This document shows positions 24,722 through 34,062 of a stretch of 64,000 nucleotides of DNA, in pieces (the first letter of the stretch is position 1; the number at the start of each line of letters is the position of its first letter). Position numbers and translations under genes: made by a program. Under the pieces are notes generated by a model. That model was given only the letters and a program-made list of their open reading frames with translations, searched no databases and was not told the DNA's origin. The DNA is from Gammaproteobacteria bacterium UBA7449. GTDB lineage: Bacteria; Pseudomonadota; Gammaproteobacteria; Pseudomonadales; Pseudohongiellaceae. The stretch covers positions 76,619 to 140,618 of the forward strand of contig DLPV01000042.1 of assembly GCA_002477465.1 (NCBI GenBank). The letters are read 5' to 3'.

Positions 24722-27383
24722 AGCCGCGTTCAACAGCTTTAACAAACCTTCTGCCGTGAGTTCCAATCTCTTTACTGTGGCTCTGCGTCTGCTTTGGCGC
24801 GACTGGAATGGCGGCGAGCTGCGCCTGTTATTTATTGCCCTTGTCATGGCAGTGACCTCGGTCACTGGCATTGCCTTGTTCACTGATCGACTGGAAAAAG
24901 CCTTGCTGCTGGAATCTGCGAATATGCTCGCAGCAGATCGCATCGTGAGCGGGCGCGGAGAGTTACCGGAAGAGATTTTAGAAGAGGGGCAGGCCAGGGG
25001 CTTGCGCACCGCGCAGACACTTTCCTTCACGTCGATGGCTTTTTCTGAATCCGGCAATATGCTGGTGGCGGCGAAAGCGGTGAGTGACGCCTATCCGCTG
25101 CGCGGAGAAGTCATTATTACCAAGGCGGCATTCACCCGGGGTAGACCTATTTTAAGCGGACCTCCTCCGGGGGAGGTGTGGCTTGAAGCCAGGGCCCTGC
25201 CGGCACTTGAAATAGAAGTAGGCGATACCGTGTTCGTCGGTGAAGCCGAACTCCTGGTAAGCGAAATTATCATTACCGAACCGGATCGGACCGGCGGCAG
25301 CATGATGGATAACGCGGGCCCGCGGCTGATGCTCAACATGGCTGATGTGCCATCCACCAACGTCGTGCAGTTGGGAAGTCGGGTTAGCTACCGCTACCTG
25401 TTCGCCAGCGATGAGCTATCCGAACTGGACGATTTTGAACAGTGGTTCCGTGCTCAGGAAGAATGGCGGGGTCGATTCTACATCCGTGATGTGCGAGATG
25501 AGAGCCAGGAGGTGGCCGATGCCCTGGATCGCGCAGAGAGTTTCTTGCTGCTGGGTTCGCTGTTTGCGGTTATTCTGGCCGGCGTAGCGATTGCGTTGAC
25601 AGCTAAACGCTACAGTGAGCGTCACTACGATTATGTTGCGATCCTTAAAACGCTGGGGTGCACCTCTTCCCAGATAACTTTCATTTACCTCACCGTGCAG
25701 CTCGTGCTGGCGTTATTTGCTGTGCTCGCTGGCTGGGTTTTAGGTTGGCTGGTACATCAGGGCATCCTGCAGCTATTGCAATCTATTTTATTGGTGACGC
25801 TGCCCGAGCCGGGTCTTCAACCATATGTGATTGGTGCACTGACGGCTGTCATCTGTTTGCTGGCGTTCGCCTTACCGCCATTGTTAGCGCTACGGGAAAC
25901 ACCACCGCTGCGTGTGCTGCGCAAAGACATGAGTCAACAGAAGATCAGTGACAAAGTTCCCTATGCGTTTGGGATACTTGGCACTATCTTCCTGGTGTAT
26001 TGGTATAGCCAGGATTTGGTACTGACTTCCGTGCTGGTAAGTTCGGTAGCAGGCATTGCTCTGTTCCTGTCGATTATCTCCTATCTATTTCTGCGCTCAG
26101 GTGGCTCAGCTGGTATGAAGGCTGGCAATGCCTGGAAGCTGGCTATGACAGCGGCTCGCCGGCGGCGCAGCCAGAACGTGCTGCAGGTAATGGTGTTCTC
26201 TGTGACCATCATGTCGCTACTGATTCTGACGCTGCTGCGAACTGACCTGATCGATGAATGGCAGGCGCAGTTGCCGGAAGACACGCCAAATCACTTCATG
26301 ATGAATATCACTCGCAACCAGATTGGCGAGATTGAGAATTTTTTCGCTGATAACGGTATCCAGGGCAATGCTTTCTACCCTCTGATCAGCGCGAGGGTTA
26401 CCCGGGTAAACGGGGACGAACCTAATCCCGAAGGCAATCTCGGTGATGATGAGCAAAACAGTCTTACGGAGAACGCCAATCTTGATGGCGTGGAACTCAG
26501 TGAGGCGGCTCAGGCTGCTGCGGGCGAAACGGATACCGGTGCGACAGGTGAGGATCAAGCTGGTCGCCGGGTCCGCGGTGGATTGAGCCGGCGCCAGGTG
26601 ACCTGGGCAGATGAAGTGCCGCCGGACAATGGGATTACTGCTGGTGAGTGGTGGGGAGAGAATCCTCAGCCTGGCTATGTATCAATCGAACAGGATTATG
26701 CTGAGTGGCTGGATCTTGAACTTGGTGATCGTCTCGAGTTTGAAATTAACCAGCAGACGGTTTACGCAGAGGTGAGCAACTTCCGCAGCGTGCGCTGGGA
26801 TAATATGCAGCCAAACTTTTTCATTATTTTTTCTCCCGGCACCATCGACCATCTCGGCGGGACTTACCTGTCGACAGCCTTGATGGAGCAGGAGCAGAAG
26901 ATGCTGTTGAATGACCTCATTCGGCTCGTGCCAACCATGGTGGTCATTGAGATCGATGCGCTGATTGAACAGATTCAAACCATTATCGCCCAGGTGACCT
27001 CAGCTATTGAGCTGATCTCGGTGTTGGTGCTGGTGTGTGGTGCCCTGGTCTTGTTGTCCTGTGTTAATGCCAGCCTTGATGAGCGCTTCCATGAAAATGC
27101 CATTTTGCGCACCCTGGGTGCAGGACAGAAACTGATCATGACCAGCCTGCTCATTGAGTTCGCCACGATTGGGTTCATTGCCGGCCTGATCGCTACCATA
27201 GGCGCCGAGGCGAGTCTGTATTATTTGCAGCAAGAAGTCTTTGAGCAGGATTTCTCATTCCATTACTGGGTGTGGCCACTGGGGCCTTTGCTTGGCACGC
27301 TTATTATTGCTGGTCTGGGCATACTCTCCACTCGCGGCGTTGTGCGGATCAGCCCACTCAATGTGCTGCGGAGGCTCACCTGA
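24714..27383 (+). CDS. ybbP: ABC transporter permease, YbbP-like (FtsX/MacB domains)
   Basis: This 889-residue permease starts with GTG at 24714, overlapping the ATPase gene by eight bases. It has an N-terminal membrane segment near residue 40, a periplasmic domain, a first FtsX block (about residues 275-410), two central membrane segments, a second periplasmic domain and a second FtsX block at the C-terminus. E. coli YbbP is about 804 residues. Part of the excess is a hydrophilic, low-complexity insert at about residues 565-622, rich in N, D, E, G and A. It works with YbbA. Its convergent neighbour overlaps the 3' end by eight bases. Confidence 0.93.
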   Translation: MSEAAFNSFNKPSAVSSNLFTVALRLLWRDWNGGELRLLFIALVMAVTSVTGIALFTDRLEKALLLESANMLAADRIVSGRGELPEEILEEGQARGLRTAQTLSFTSMAFSESGNMLVAAKAVSDAYPLRGEVIITKAAFTRGRPILSGPPPGEVWLEARALPALEIEVGDTVFVGEAELLVSEIIITEPDRTGGSMMDNAGPRLMLNMADVPSTNVVQLGSRVSYRYLFASDELSELDDFEQWFRAQEEWRGRFYIRDVRDESQEVADALDRAESFLLLGSLFAVILAGVAIALTAKRYSERHYDYVAILKTLGCTSSQITFIYLTVQLVLALFAVLAGWVLGWLVHQGILQLLQSILLVTLPEPGLQPYVIGALTAVICLLAFALPPLLALRETPPLRVLRKDMSQQKISDKVPYAFGILGTIFLVYWYSQDLVLTSVLVSSVAGIALFLSIISYLFLRSGGSAGMKAGNAWKLAMTAARRRRSQNVLQVMVFSVTIMSLLILTLLRTDLIDEWQAQLPEDTPNHFMMNITRNQIGEIENFFADNGIQGNAFYPLISARVTRVNGDEPNPEGNLGDDEQNSLTENANLDGVELSEAAQAAAGETDTGATGEDQAGRRVRGGLSRRQVTWADEVPPDNGITAGEWWGENPQPGYVSIEQDYAEWLDLELGDRLEFEINQQTVYAEVSNFRSVRWDNMQPNFFIIFSPGTIDHLGGTYLSTALMEQEQKMLLNDLIRLVPTMVVIEIDALIEQIQTIIAQVTSAIELISVLVLVCGALVLLSCVNASLDERFHENAILRTLGAGQKLIMTSLLIEFATIGFIAGLIATIGAEASLYYLQQEVFEQDFSFHYWVWPLGPLLGTLIIAGLGILSTRGVVRISPLNVLRRLT

Positions 27384-28236
27384 TCTGGCGGCTATAGCAG
27401 TCAGCAATGTCTGCAACGGAGTCGAGATAGCTGCCGCCAAACAGCAGCAAATGATTCAACAGGTGGTAGAGGTTATAGAGCGGGATGCGCTGCTCCCAAT
27501 CCTCGGCTAAAGCACTATTGGCCCGGTAACTGTCGTAGAATTCGGCAGGAAAGCCGCCAAAAAGCCTGGTCATGGCCAAGTCCGCTTCAGCCCATCCCCA
27601 GTAGGCAGCTGGGTCTACGAGTGCCGGCGCACCATCCTCGCAACAGTGTATGTTACCTGACCAGAGATCGCCGTGAATCAGCACAGCCGGCATCTCAGGG
27701 ATCCACTGTGGCAAGCTTTCGGCTATGCGATCAAGTTTTGTCATCAATTCAGCCTGCAGCAAACCTTGTTCAAGACAGCTACTGGCCAAGGCCAGTATTC
27801 GCTTCTGGGCGAAGAACTGATAGCCATTGCTGTCCAGCGTATTCGCCTGCGGGGTCGCGCCACAGTAGTTGTCGCTGCTGAAGCCAAAATGCTTTGCCGG
27901 TTGACGATGCAAACGCGACAGCCCGGCACCAAGCGTCTGCCAATAGTCCGGCTTCCTGGTGCCAGCGCCAAGATCTTCCATCAGTATGAAGTGCTTGTTG
28001 GCATGCAACACGTTCGGGATTCGGAGTGCCTTGCGCTCAGCCAGAGCTGCAAGCCCTGCTGCTTCTGCCGCAAACATGTCGGTGGATGCCTGTGGATTTG
28101 ATTTCAGGAACAGGGTTTGGCCATCTGCCAGGGTCAATCTGCAGGCGGCATTGATACAGCCACCGGTCACGGCTTCAGTGCGCGTGATGTCGGGATATCC
28201 GGCCTGGGTCAGCCAGGATTCGGGGGTTTCAGCCAT
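27376..28236 (-). CDS. Fructosamine kinase family protein
   Basis: This 286-residue kinase-fold protein matches the YniA/FN3K family, which phosphorylates ketosamines on glycated proteins or small molecules for deglycation. The nucleotide-binding start GGCINAACRLTLADGQTLFLKSN, the catalytic loop LIHGDLWSGNI, and the VDPAAYWGWAEADLAMT metal-binding segment are intact. FGGFPAEFYDSY near the C-terminus is typical. It stands alone, convergent with ybbP and divergent to the MORN gene. Its physiological substrate is not certain in bacteria. Confidence 0.92.
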   Translation of the reverse strand: MAETPESWLTQAGYPDITRTEAVTGGCINAACRLTLADGQTLFLKSNPQASTDMFAAEAAGLAALAERKALRIPNVLHANKHFILMEDLGAGTRKPDYWQTLGAGLSRLHRQPAKHFGFSSDNYCGATPQANTLDSNGYQFFAQKRILALASSCLEQGLLQAELMTKLDRIAESLPQWIPEMPAVLIHGDLWSGNIHCCEDGAPALVDPAAYWGWAEADLAMTRLFGGFPAEFYDSYRANSALAEDWEQRIPLYNLYHLLNHLLLFGGSYLDSVADIADCYSRQIR

Positions 28237-28314
28237 ACCTGCAGTCTACGGGATTTACGCGCTATAATCCGCAGTTCCAATTGTCTGAATCAACTCAAGG
28301 CCTTGGAGTACATC

Positions 28315-28959
28315 ATGAATGCAAAAATTCTCAAATATAGCCATTGGCTGCAAGCCTTGCGAGTACTGTCCGTGGCGGTGGCTAGCACCCTGGCAAGTAT
28401 TAATTCTTTTGCGCAATCCCTGGAGGGCGTCACAGAGGAAGAGTGCATCCGCGGCGACTGTATCAACGGCGAAGGCAGTCTGGAGCTCACTACCGAGTTT
28501 GGCAAGGGCCGCTACATCGGGAATTTTCTCGATGGAGAGTTTAACGGCACCGGCCGTCTCGAGATGCCAATTTCCTGGACAGAGAAAGAAGTCTATGTGG
28601 GAAACTGGGAAATGGGCGTTCGCGAAGGCCGCGGCAAGCACTGGAATGGTAAGGGCAATCTCTACATTGGTCAGTGGCAAGATAACAAGCGTAACGGCTT
28701 TGGTTCCTATTTTTTCAATCTACCCGGATGGCGCGAAAATCAGCACTCTGAATTCTGGCTCAAGGAAAACACCGAAAACTACACAGGTGAATTCGTTAAC
28801 GACCATTTTCAGGGGCAAGGGACTTACCGCTGGGCCGAGGGTCACAAGTTCGTCGGTGGCTTTTTTGCCGGCGACAAACACGGCCAGGGTACTTTCTACT
28901 ACGCCAAAACCGGCACCGCTCGCCAGCAGGTCTGGAATTATGGTGACTTCATCCGTTAA
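28315..28959 (+). CDS. Secreted MORN-repeat protein
   Basis: This protein of 214 residues has a signal peptide (hydrophobic to about residue 33, ending INSFAQ) followed by MORN-like repeats. Units are seen at GRYIGNFLDGEFNGTGRLE, at VYVGNWEMGVREGRGKHW, at LYIGQWQDNKRNGFGSYF, at YTGEFVNDHFQGQGTYRW, and at KFVGGFFAGDKHGQGTFYY. The two cysteines in ECIRGDCING lie just before the repeats. MORN repeats usually bind membranes or proteins; no enzymatic domain accompanies them. I chose the ATG at 28315 because GGAG precedes it and it opens the signal peptide. The partner is unknown. Confidence 0.85.
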   Translation: MNAKILKYSHWLQALRVLSVAVASTLASINSFAQSLEGVTEEECIRGDCINGEGSLELTTEFGKGRYIGNFLDGEFNGTGRLEMPISWTEKEVYVGNWEMGVREGRGKHWNGKGNLYIGQWQDNKRNGFGSYFFNLPGWRENQHSEFWLKENTENYTGEFVNDHFQGQGTYRWAEGHKFVGGFFAGDKHGQGTFYYAKTGTARQQVWNYGDFIR

Positions 28960-29007
28960 GTCGCCGGGGGCGTATATTGCTTACACAGTATTCACTTCAC
29001 AACTATT

Positions 29008-29033
29008 AGCACCCCGTATTCGGCGTGGGTGCT
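29008..29033. repeat. Inverted repeat upstream of pdxH
   Basis: AGCACCC at 29008-29014 pairs with GGGTGCT at 29027-29033 across a 12-base loop, between the MORN gene stop and the pdxH start. It lacks a T-run; it might be a weak terminator or a 5' leader structure of pdxH. Confidence 0.4.
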
Positions 29034-29053
29034 AGGCCATTAGAGAGCTAGCA

Positions 29054-29689
29054 ATGGATCTGGAAGCGCTGCGCCGCGAGTATCTGAAAGATGGGCTGGA
29101 ACGGGAAAATCTGGCAGATGATCCCTTCGACCAGTTCGAAAAGTGGATGGCACAATTTCTTGAATTGGGTTTAGCCGACCCTACTGCCATGACCGTGGCT
29201 ACGGTTGCACCGGATGGCCAGCCAAGTCAGCGCATCGTGCTGCTCAAGCATGTTGATCAATCAGGCTTTGTGTTTTACACCAATTACAGCAGTCGTAAAG
29301 CAAATGAGATTGATGCCAATCCAAAGATAAGCCTGCATTTTCCATGGCATGCGGTGGAACGACAGGTAAAAGTGTGCGGAGTTGCTGAAAAAGTCTCGCC
29401 GGCGGAGTCCTTGCGCTATTTCACCAGCCGCCCCAAAGGCAGTCAGCTGGCCGCGGCTGCATCCCCGCAGAGCAAAGTCATCTCCTCACGCACTTTGTTG
29501 CTGAACGAATTTGAGCGGCTGAAGCAAAAATTCCGAGAGGGCGAAATTCCCCTGCCAGACTTTTGGGGAGGCTATCGAGTGGTACCGAGCGAGATTGAGT
29601 TTTGGCAAGGCGGGCAAAATCGCTTGCACGACCGTTTTCGCTATACCCGCAGTGAAGATGCCTGGGAAATAGATCGCCTGGCACCTTGA
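29054..29689 (+). CDS. pdxH: Pyridoxamine 5'-phosphate oxidase
   Basis: This 211-residue FMN enzyme oxidises pyridoxine or pyridoxamine 5'-phosphate to PLP. The N-terminal LRREYLKDGLE, the FMN-binding QRIVLLKHVDQSGFVFYTNY segment, SSRKANEI, PKISLHFPWHAVERQVKVCG and the C-terminal substrate motif FWQGGQNRLHDRF are all diagnostic. Together with pdxJ in the same window it completes the end of the DXP-dependent B6 route. The gene is convergent with the phosphofructokinase gene. Confidence 0.97.
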   Translation: MDLEALRREYLKDGLERENLADDPFDQFEKWMAQFLELGLADPTAMTVATVAPDGQPSQRIVLLKHVDQSGFVFYTNYSSRKANEIDANPKISLHFPWHAVERQVKVCGVAEKVSPAESLRYFTSRPKGSQLAAAASPQSKVISSRTLLLNEFERLKQKFREGEIPLPDFWGGYRVVPSEIEFWQGGQNRLHDRFRYTRSEDAWEIDRLAP

Positions 29690-29702
29690 GCGACGGGCGT
29701 GG

Positions 29703-30965
29703 CTAAGAGGCCCGCCATTTCTTCAGTTTTTTCTGTTCCAGCACCCGCTTGAGTCTGGCGTACTGAGGTAGTCCGCTCTTATAGAGGGGATAGTCTTCAC
29801 CGGTAATCAGAGGTGCAAAGTATTCCCTTGCCGCGTCAGTGATGTGAAAGCCATCTCGGCTGATATAGCTGCGCGGCATCATCTTCTCCACATTCGCTAC
29901 ATCCGCCAGTCTGGCCTCGCCAATCTTCCAGCTGTATTTTTTGGTGGGCTTGCGAACTATCGCAGGCATAACGGCGTCCTTACCCGCCAGAGCGAATTCC
30001 ACCGCCGCCTGACCTACAGCATAAGCCTGCTCTACATCCGTTGCCGACGCGATGTGTCGAGCCGAGCGCTGCAGGTAATCTGCGACTGCCCAGTGGTATT
30101 TATAGCCCAGCGCATCCTTGATCATGTTGGCAACAAACGGCGCCACGCCGCCTAGCTGCACGTGACCGAAAGCATCTTTGTCGCCGGTGTCGGCCAGGAA
30201 TGACCCATCCGCATTCTGGGCACCTTCCGATACGACGATGGCGCAGTAGCCATATTTCCTGACACAGGTCTGCACTTTTTTGAGAAATTTTTCTTTGTTA
30301 AAGACGATTTCTGGAAACAGTATGATGTGCGGGGCATCGCCTTCCTGTTCAGTGGCCAGTCCAGCGGCACCGGCAATCCAGCCGGCGTGTCGCCCCATCA
30401 CTTCCATGACGAATATTTTTGTTGAGCTTTCGCACATGGAGGCGACGTCCAGACCCGCTTCGCGGATAGACACGCCAACATACTTCGCGACGGAGCCGAA
30501 GCCGGGGCAGTTGTCGGTAATTGGCAGATCGTTGTCGACAGTCTTGGGAATGCCAATGCAGGTAATGGGAAAGTCTGTCTTGTGGCTTAGTTGCGAGACT
30601 TTGTGGGCAGTGTCCTGGGAATCCCCACCGCCGTTATAAAGAAAATAGCGAATATTATGGGCACGAAACACTTCCATCAGGCGTTCGTATTCGCGCTGGT
30701 TTTCCTCATAGGATTTCAGCTTATAGCGGCAGCTGCCGAACGCGCCTGCCGGAGTGGAGCGCAGAGCCGCGATGGTCCTGGCGCTTTCCTTATTGGTATC
30801 GATAAGATTCTCGTTGAGCGCGCCTACAATGCCGTTGAGTCCAGCATAGACTTTGCCGATTTTGTCACGGTGCTTGCGTGCAGTTTCAATCACGCCGCAG
30901 GCACTGGCATTAATAACTGACGTGACACCACCGGATTGGGCATAGAAAAGATTTGCTTTGGCCAT
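29703..30965 (-). CDS. 6-phosphofructokinase, pyrophosphate-dependent type
   Basis: This enzyme of 420 residues phosphorylates fructose 6-phosphate. The motif YNGGGDSQDTA places aspartate where ATP-dependent enzymes have glycine (E. coli G104), and PKTVDND has lysine where ATP enzymes have glycine (E. coli G124). Both features indicate pyrophosphate as phosphoryl donor, making the step reversible. Other landmarks are QSGGVTSVINASACG at the N-terminus and VMGRHAGWIAGAAGLA. The frame extends 23 codons upstream, but ATG at 30965 fits the family. No other glycolytic gene is nearby. Confidence 0.92.
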   Translation of the reverse strand: MAKANLFYAQSGGVTSVINASACGVIETARKHRDKIGKVYAGLNGIVGALNENLIDTNKESARTIAALRSTPAGAFGSCRYKLKSYEENQREYERLMEVFRAHNIRYFLYNGGGDSQDTAHKVSQLSHKTDFPITCIGIPKTVDNDLPITDNCPGFGSVAKYVGVSIREAGLDVASMCESSTKIFVMEVMGRHAGWIAGAAGLATEQEGDAPHIILFPEIVFNKEKFLKKVQTCVRKYGYCAIVVSEGAQNADGSFLADTGDKDAFGHVQLGGVAPFVANMIKDALGYKYHWAVADYLQRSARHIASATDVEQAYAVGQAAVEFALAGKDAVMPAIVRKPTKKYSWKIGEARLADVANVEKMMPRSYISRDGFHITDAAREYFAPLITGEDYPLYKSGLPQYARLKRVLEQKKLKKWRAS

Positions 30966-31126
30966 GGCTGATCGAGAATTTCCTGTTCTTTGAAATGAGT
31001 TGAAGGCATAAAACGGAATTTTGAAAGGCGCCATGTTACTCGCTGCTGAACTCCCTTGCCAGCGCTTCGAGTTTGATGCAACAATCCAAGCCCTTTCACG
31101 GATTTAGCAGGAATTGGAAGCGAATC

Positions 31127-31699
31127 ATGCGCTTAATTATTGGGATGTCAGGCGCCAGTGGAGTGATCTACGGCATCAGGCTGCTGGAAGTTCTGCACGG
31201 CGTTGCCGATGTGGAAACGCACCTGGTGATGTCGGATTCGGCCAAGCTGAATATCGCCATTGAAGCTGATCGCAACGCCAAGGACGTGCAGGCTTTGGCG
31301 GACGAGGTGTATTCCAATAAGGATATCGCGGCGAGACTTGCCAGCGGCTCGTTCAGGACTGATGGCATGATCGTCGCACCCTGTGCCATGAAGACGCTAT
31401 CAGCCATAGCAAACTCCTATGCCGATTCGCTGCTGGTCCGCGCTGCGGATGTTGTACTCAAAGAGCGTCGACGCCTGGTACTGATGCCGCGAGAGACACC
31501 TCTGCATACCGGTCATTGCGAACTGCTGTACAAGGCGAGCCAGATTGGTGCAATTATTGCGCCGCCCATGCCAGCCCACTACATTAACCCGCAGTCAGTA
31601 GATGATCTGGTAGATCACCATGTGGGCCGCATCCTTGATTTGTTTGATCTGGATCCTGGTCTGGTGAAGCGCTGGCAGGGACCCAGTTCAAGGCAGTGA
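31127..31699 (+). CDS. ubiX: Flavin prenyltransferase UbiX
   Basis: This 190-residue enzyme attaches dimethylallyl to FMN, producing the prenylated flavin cofactor used by UbiD decarboxylases in ubiquinone synthesis. The N-terminal LIIGMSGASGVIYGIRLLE, the central APCAMKTLSAIANSYADSLLVRAADVVLKERR and the C-terminal VGRILDLFDL are typical. GGAAG precedes the ATG at 31127; a longer frame starts at 31073. UbiD is not in the window. The gene is divergent to the phosphofructokinase gene and shortly followed by the peptidase gene. Confidence 0.95.
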   Translation: MRLIIGMSGASGVIYGIRLLEVLHGVADVETHLVMSDSAKLNIAIEADRNAKDVQALADEVYSNKDIAARLASGSFRTDGMIVAPCAMKTLSAIANSYADSLLVRAADVVLKERRRLVLMPRETPLHTGHCELLYKASQIGAIIAPPMPAHYINPQSVDDLVDHHVGRILDLFDLDPGLVKRWQGPSSRQ

Positions 31700-31772
31700 G
31701 TGAATGGCCAGTTTGCCCGACCAACCCATGTTTGGCTAATCTTGCCTAAGCGTTTATGTTAGGGCTCCAGCT

Positions 31773-33197
31773 ATGAGGAAAAGCATTATGTTCAGGTTTA
31801 CTAACGGACTTGTCGCCGCTGTACTTGGCGCAACTTTGAGTTCAGCCAGTCTGGCCCAGGTTTCTGAACCTGAGTGGGCTACAGTTGAAGATGAAACCCT
31901 GCGTCATTTCAGGGCGTTGCTGCAATTCGATACCAGTGATCCGCCGGGTCGCGAGCTGCCGGCCGCGGAATATTTGCGGGACGTGCTCGAGGCCGAGGGC
32001 ATTGAGGTTGAAATGCTGGCCAATAATCCGGAGCGCCCCAACGTGTTGGCAAGGCTTGAGGGAGACGGCAGCGAGGAACCCCTGTTGATCATGGCCCATA
32101 CTGATGTGGTGAATGTGGATCCAGAGAAATGGACCTTCCCGCCCTTTAGCGCCACCGTCGATGGCGGCTATGTTTATGGACGTGGGGCCGTGGATGACAA
32201 GGACAACCTGGCCGCGGCCCTGATGGTGATGCTGGAATTGAAGCGCCAGAATGTGCCGCTGTCCAGGGATGTCATTTTCCTGGCTGAATCTGGGGAAGAA
32301 GGTGCGACCGAGTACGGTATTGAGTTCCTGGTAGATGAGCACTTTGACAAGATCAACGCGGAATTCTGCCTGGCCGAAGGTGGCTCGGTGGCACGGGTAA
32401 ATCGCGAGGTCCAATATGCCGGCGTGCAAACGGTCGAGAAAATTCCCTATCGGGTGGAGTTAGTGGCAACGGGGGTCGCGGGGCATGGCTCTGTGCCTCT
32501 GCAAAGTAATTCGGTTGTCCGCTTGGCCAAGGCTATTGCTGCTATCGCTGATTGGCGTTCGCCAGTTCGCCTGAATGAAACCACGGCTGCCTATTTCGAA
32601 AGACTGGCATCAATCTCACCTGCCGACGCGGCCGACCGCTATCTGGCTGTTCTAGACCCTGGGCGCGCGAGTGAGGCAGATGAGTATTTTCTTGCCAACG
32701 AGCCTCGTCATGCCTCAATGCTGCGCTCTTCCCTGAGCCCTAATCTTTTCGATGCGGGCTACCGAATCAATGTGATTCCATCAGAGTCCCGGGCCAGCGT
32801 CGATTTTCGTGCCTTGCCGGATGAAGATATACCTGCATTCCTGGACGAAATTCGCGCGGTCATAGGCGATGATGTGGTGGAGGTCAGCCTTGGCGAACGC
32901 AACACCAGACCGCCGGGACAGGCCAGTCTGAGCACTGAAGCCTTCGCCGCAATTGAGGCCGGTATCAATAAGCACTATGGCGTGATCACCCTGCCCACCA
33001 TGAGCACGGGTGCCACAGATATGGCTTATCTGCGGAATCGCGGTATTCAATGCTATGGCATTGGACCTGCAATCGATCGTGAGGACGCGGCCCTGGGATT
33101 CGGTGCCCATAGCGATCAGGAGCGAATACTGATTTCAGAGCTGAATCGTTTCGTCCGCTTTAACTGGGATGTGGTGATCGACCTCGTGGCGAGGTAA
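31773..33197 (+). CDS. Exported M20-family metallopeptidase
   Basis: This protein of 474 residues begins with a signal peptide (to about SASLAQ). The M20 core has the zinc ligand motif LLIMAHTDVV, the bridging aspartate in YGRGAVDDKDN, the catalytic glutamates in AESGEEGATEYG, a further ligand region CLAEGG, and the C-terminal histidine in GFGAHSDQE. It should hydrolyse peptides or N-acyl amino acids outside the cytoplasm. Two starts are possible. ATG 31788 has AGGAAA at ideal spacing, while ATG 31773 is longer by five residues. The substrate is unknown. Confidence 0.91.
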   Translation: MRKSIMFRFTNGLVAAVLGATLSSASLAQVSEPEWATVEDETLRHFRALLQFDTSDPPGRELPAAEYLRDVLEAEGIEVEMLANNPERPNVLARLEGDGSEEPLLIMAHTDVVNVDPEKWTFPPFSATVDGGYVYGRGAVDDKDNLAAALMVMLELKRQNVPLSRDVIFLAESGEEGATEYGIEFLVDEHFDKINAEFCLAEGGSVARVNREVQYAGVQTVEKIPYRVELVATGVAGHGSVPLQSNSVVRLAKAIAAIADWRSPVRLNETTAAYFERLASISPADAADRYLAVLDPGRASEADEYFLANEPRHASMLRSSLSPNLFDAGYRINVIPSESRASVDFRALPDEDIPAFLDEIRAVIGDDVVEVSLGERNTRPPGQASLSTEAFAAIEAGINKHYGVITLPTMSTGATDMAYLRNRGIQCYGIGPAIDREDAALGFGAHSDQERILISELNRFVRFNWDVVIDLVAR

Positions 33198-33246
33198 TAA
33201 CCCCAACTAAATCAGGCAAGCTGAGCTTTTGAGATTAGGGTGGTAA

Positions 33247-33270
33247 AAATTGCGCAATAGGCCGCAATTT
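33247..33270. repeat. Hairpin downstream of the M20 peptidase gene
   Basis: An 8-bp inverted repeat AAATTGCG/CGCAATTT with an 8-base loop lies 50 bases past the peptidase stop. It may be a weak terminator; the following T-run is only three bases. Confidence 0.4.
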
Positions 33271-33424
33271 GAGCCAGCCGGGCTTGACTGTCCGGCCAAC
33301 GAATGGTGTGCTTAACGAAATTCATAATGGGCCGCGGAGGACAGGATGGATCCACTTCTGGTAAAGCCAGCGATTAGGCTTGTGGAAATAGGCTGAGTCA
33401 CGGGAGAGCCGGAAGCTTATTGAT

Positions 33425-33952
33425 TCACTCGGCGAGGGCTTTGCCGACCGATTCGAGAATCAGCTGCAATTGCGGTTCTACCCTCTGCCACTCACACCCC
33501 GATAACTCGCACAGATTTTTCAGATTTTCTTGCATCATATCGACTTGTGGGTTGCCTTGCGCATTGTGGTCCGGATGGGCAGCGGCTAGGTGCTGCAACT
33601 CTTGCTGCTGGATTTGCTCTGCTTTGAGTTCAAGCCCTTTTATGCTCTCTCTCAGTGCATTGATATCCGCTGCGCTGGAAAGAGATTGCAGATGCGTACC
33701 ACGTTTCAACATTGTGCGGGCATCTCGAAGGGGGTGGACGCCAAGCGCATTCCAGTTTTGGGAAAAGTCCAAAGCCTGTTGCAGCAGGGGCGCAGGCAGC
33801 AGCCCACGGTGCAGCCCATACCAAATACAGAAAAGCACGAGGTTGACGTCAAAGCCATGCTGGCTCTGTAGCTTCAAGCAAGCCTCTGCTATCCCCGGTT
33901 CCCGGTAAAATGCTACTGAGTATTGCCAAAAGTTGTTTGGGTTTGCATTCAT
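33425..33952 (-). CDS. TIGR02444 (DUF2390) family protein
   Basis: This small, helical cytoplasmic protein of about 175 residues opens NFWQYSVAFYREPGIAEACLKLQSQHGFDVNLVLFCIWYG, which is the signature of the TIGR02444 family found in Gammaproteobacteria. No function is established for the family. Start codons at 33952 and 33964 are both possible; I use the inner one because it opens MNANPNNFW. It is divergent to mpl. Confidence 0.85.
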   Translation of the reverse strand: MNANPNNFWQYSVAFYREPGIAEACLKLQSQHGFDVNLVLFCIWYGLHRGLLPAPLLQQALDFSQNWNALGVHPLRDARTMLKRGTHLQSLSSAADINALRESIKGLELKAEQIQQQELQHLAAAHPDHNAQGNPQVDMMQENLKNLCELSGCEWQRVEPQLQLILESVGKALAE

Positions 33953-34062
33953 GCCGCTATACATATGGTAAGTATGGAAAATAAAGTTCGAGCCGCGGCA
34001 ATTCTAGCGCGGATCGACATAACACATAAACGCCGCACGGCAATGGATTCCTAGACTTAATT

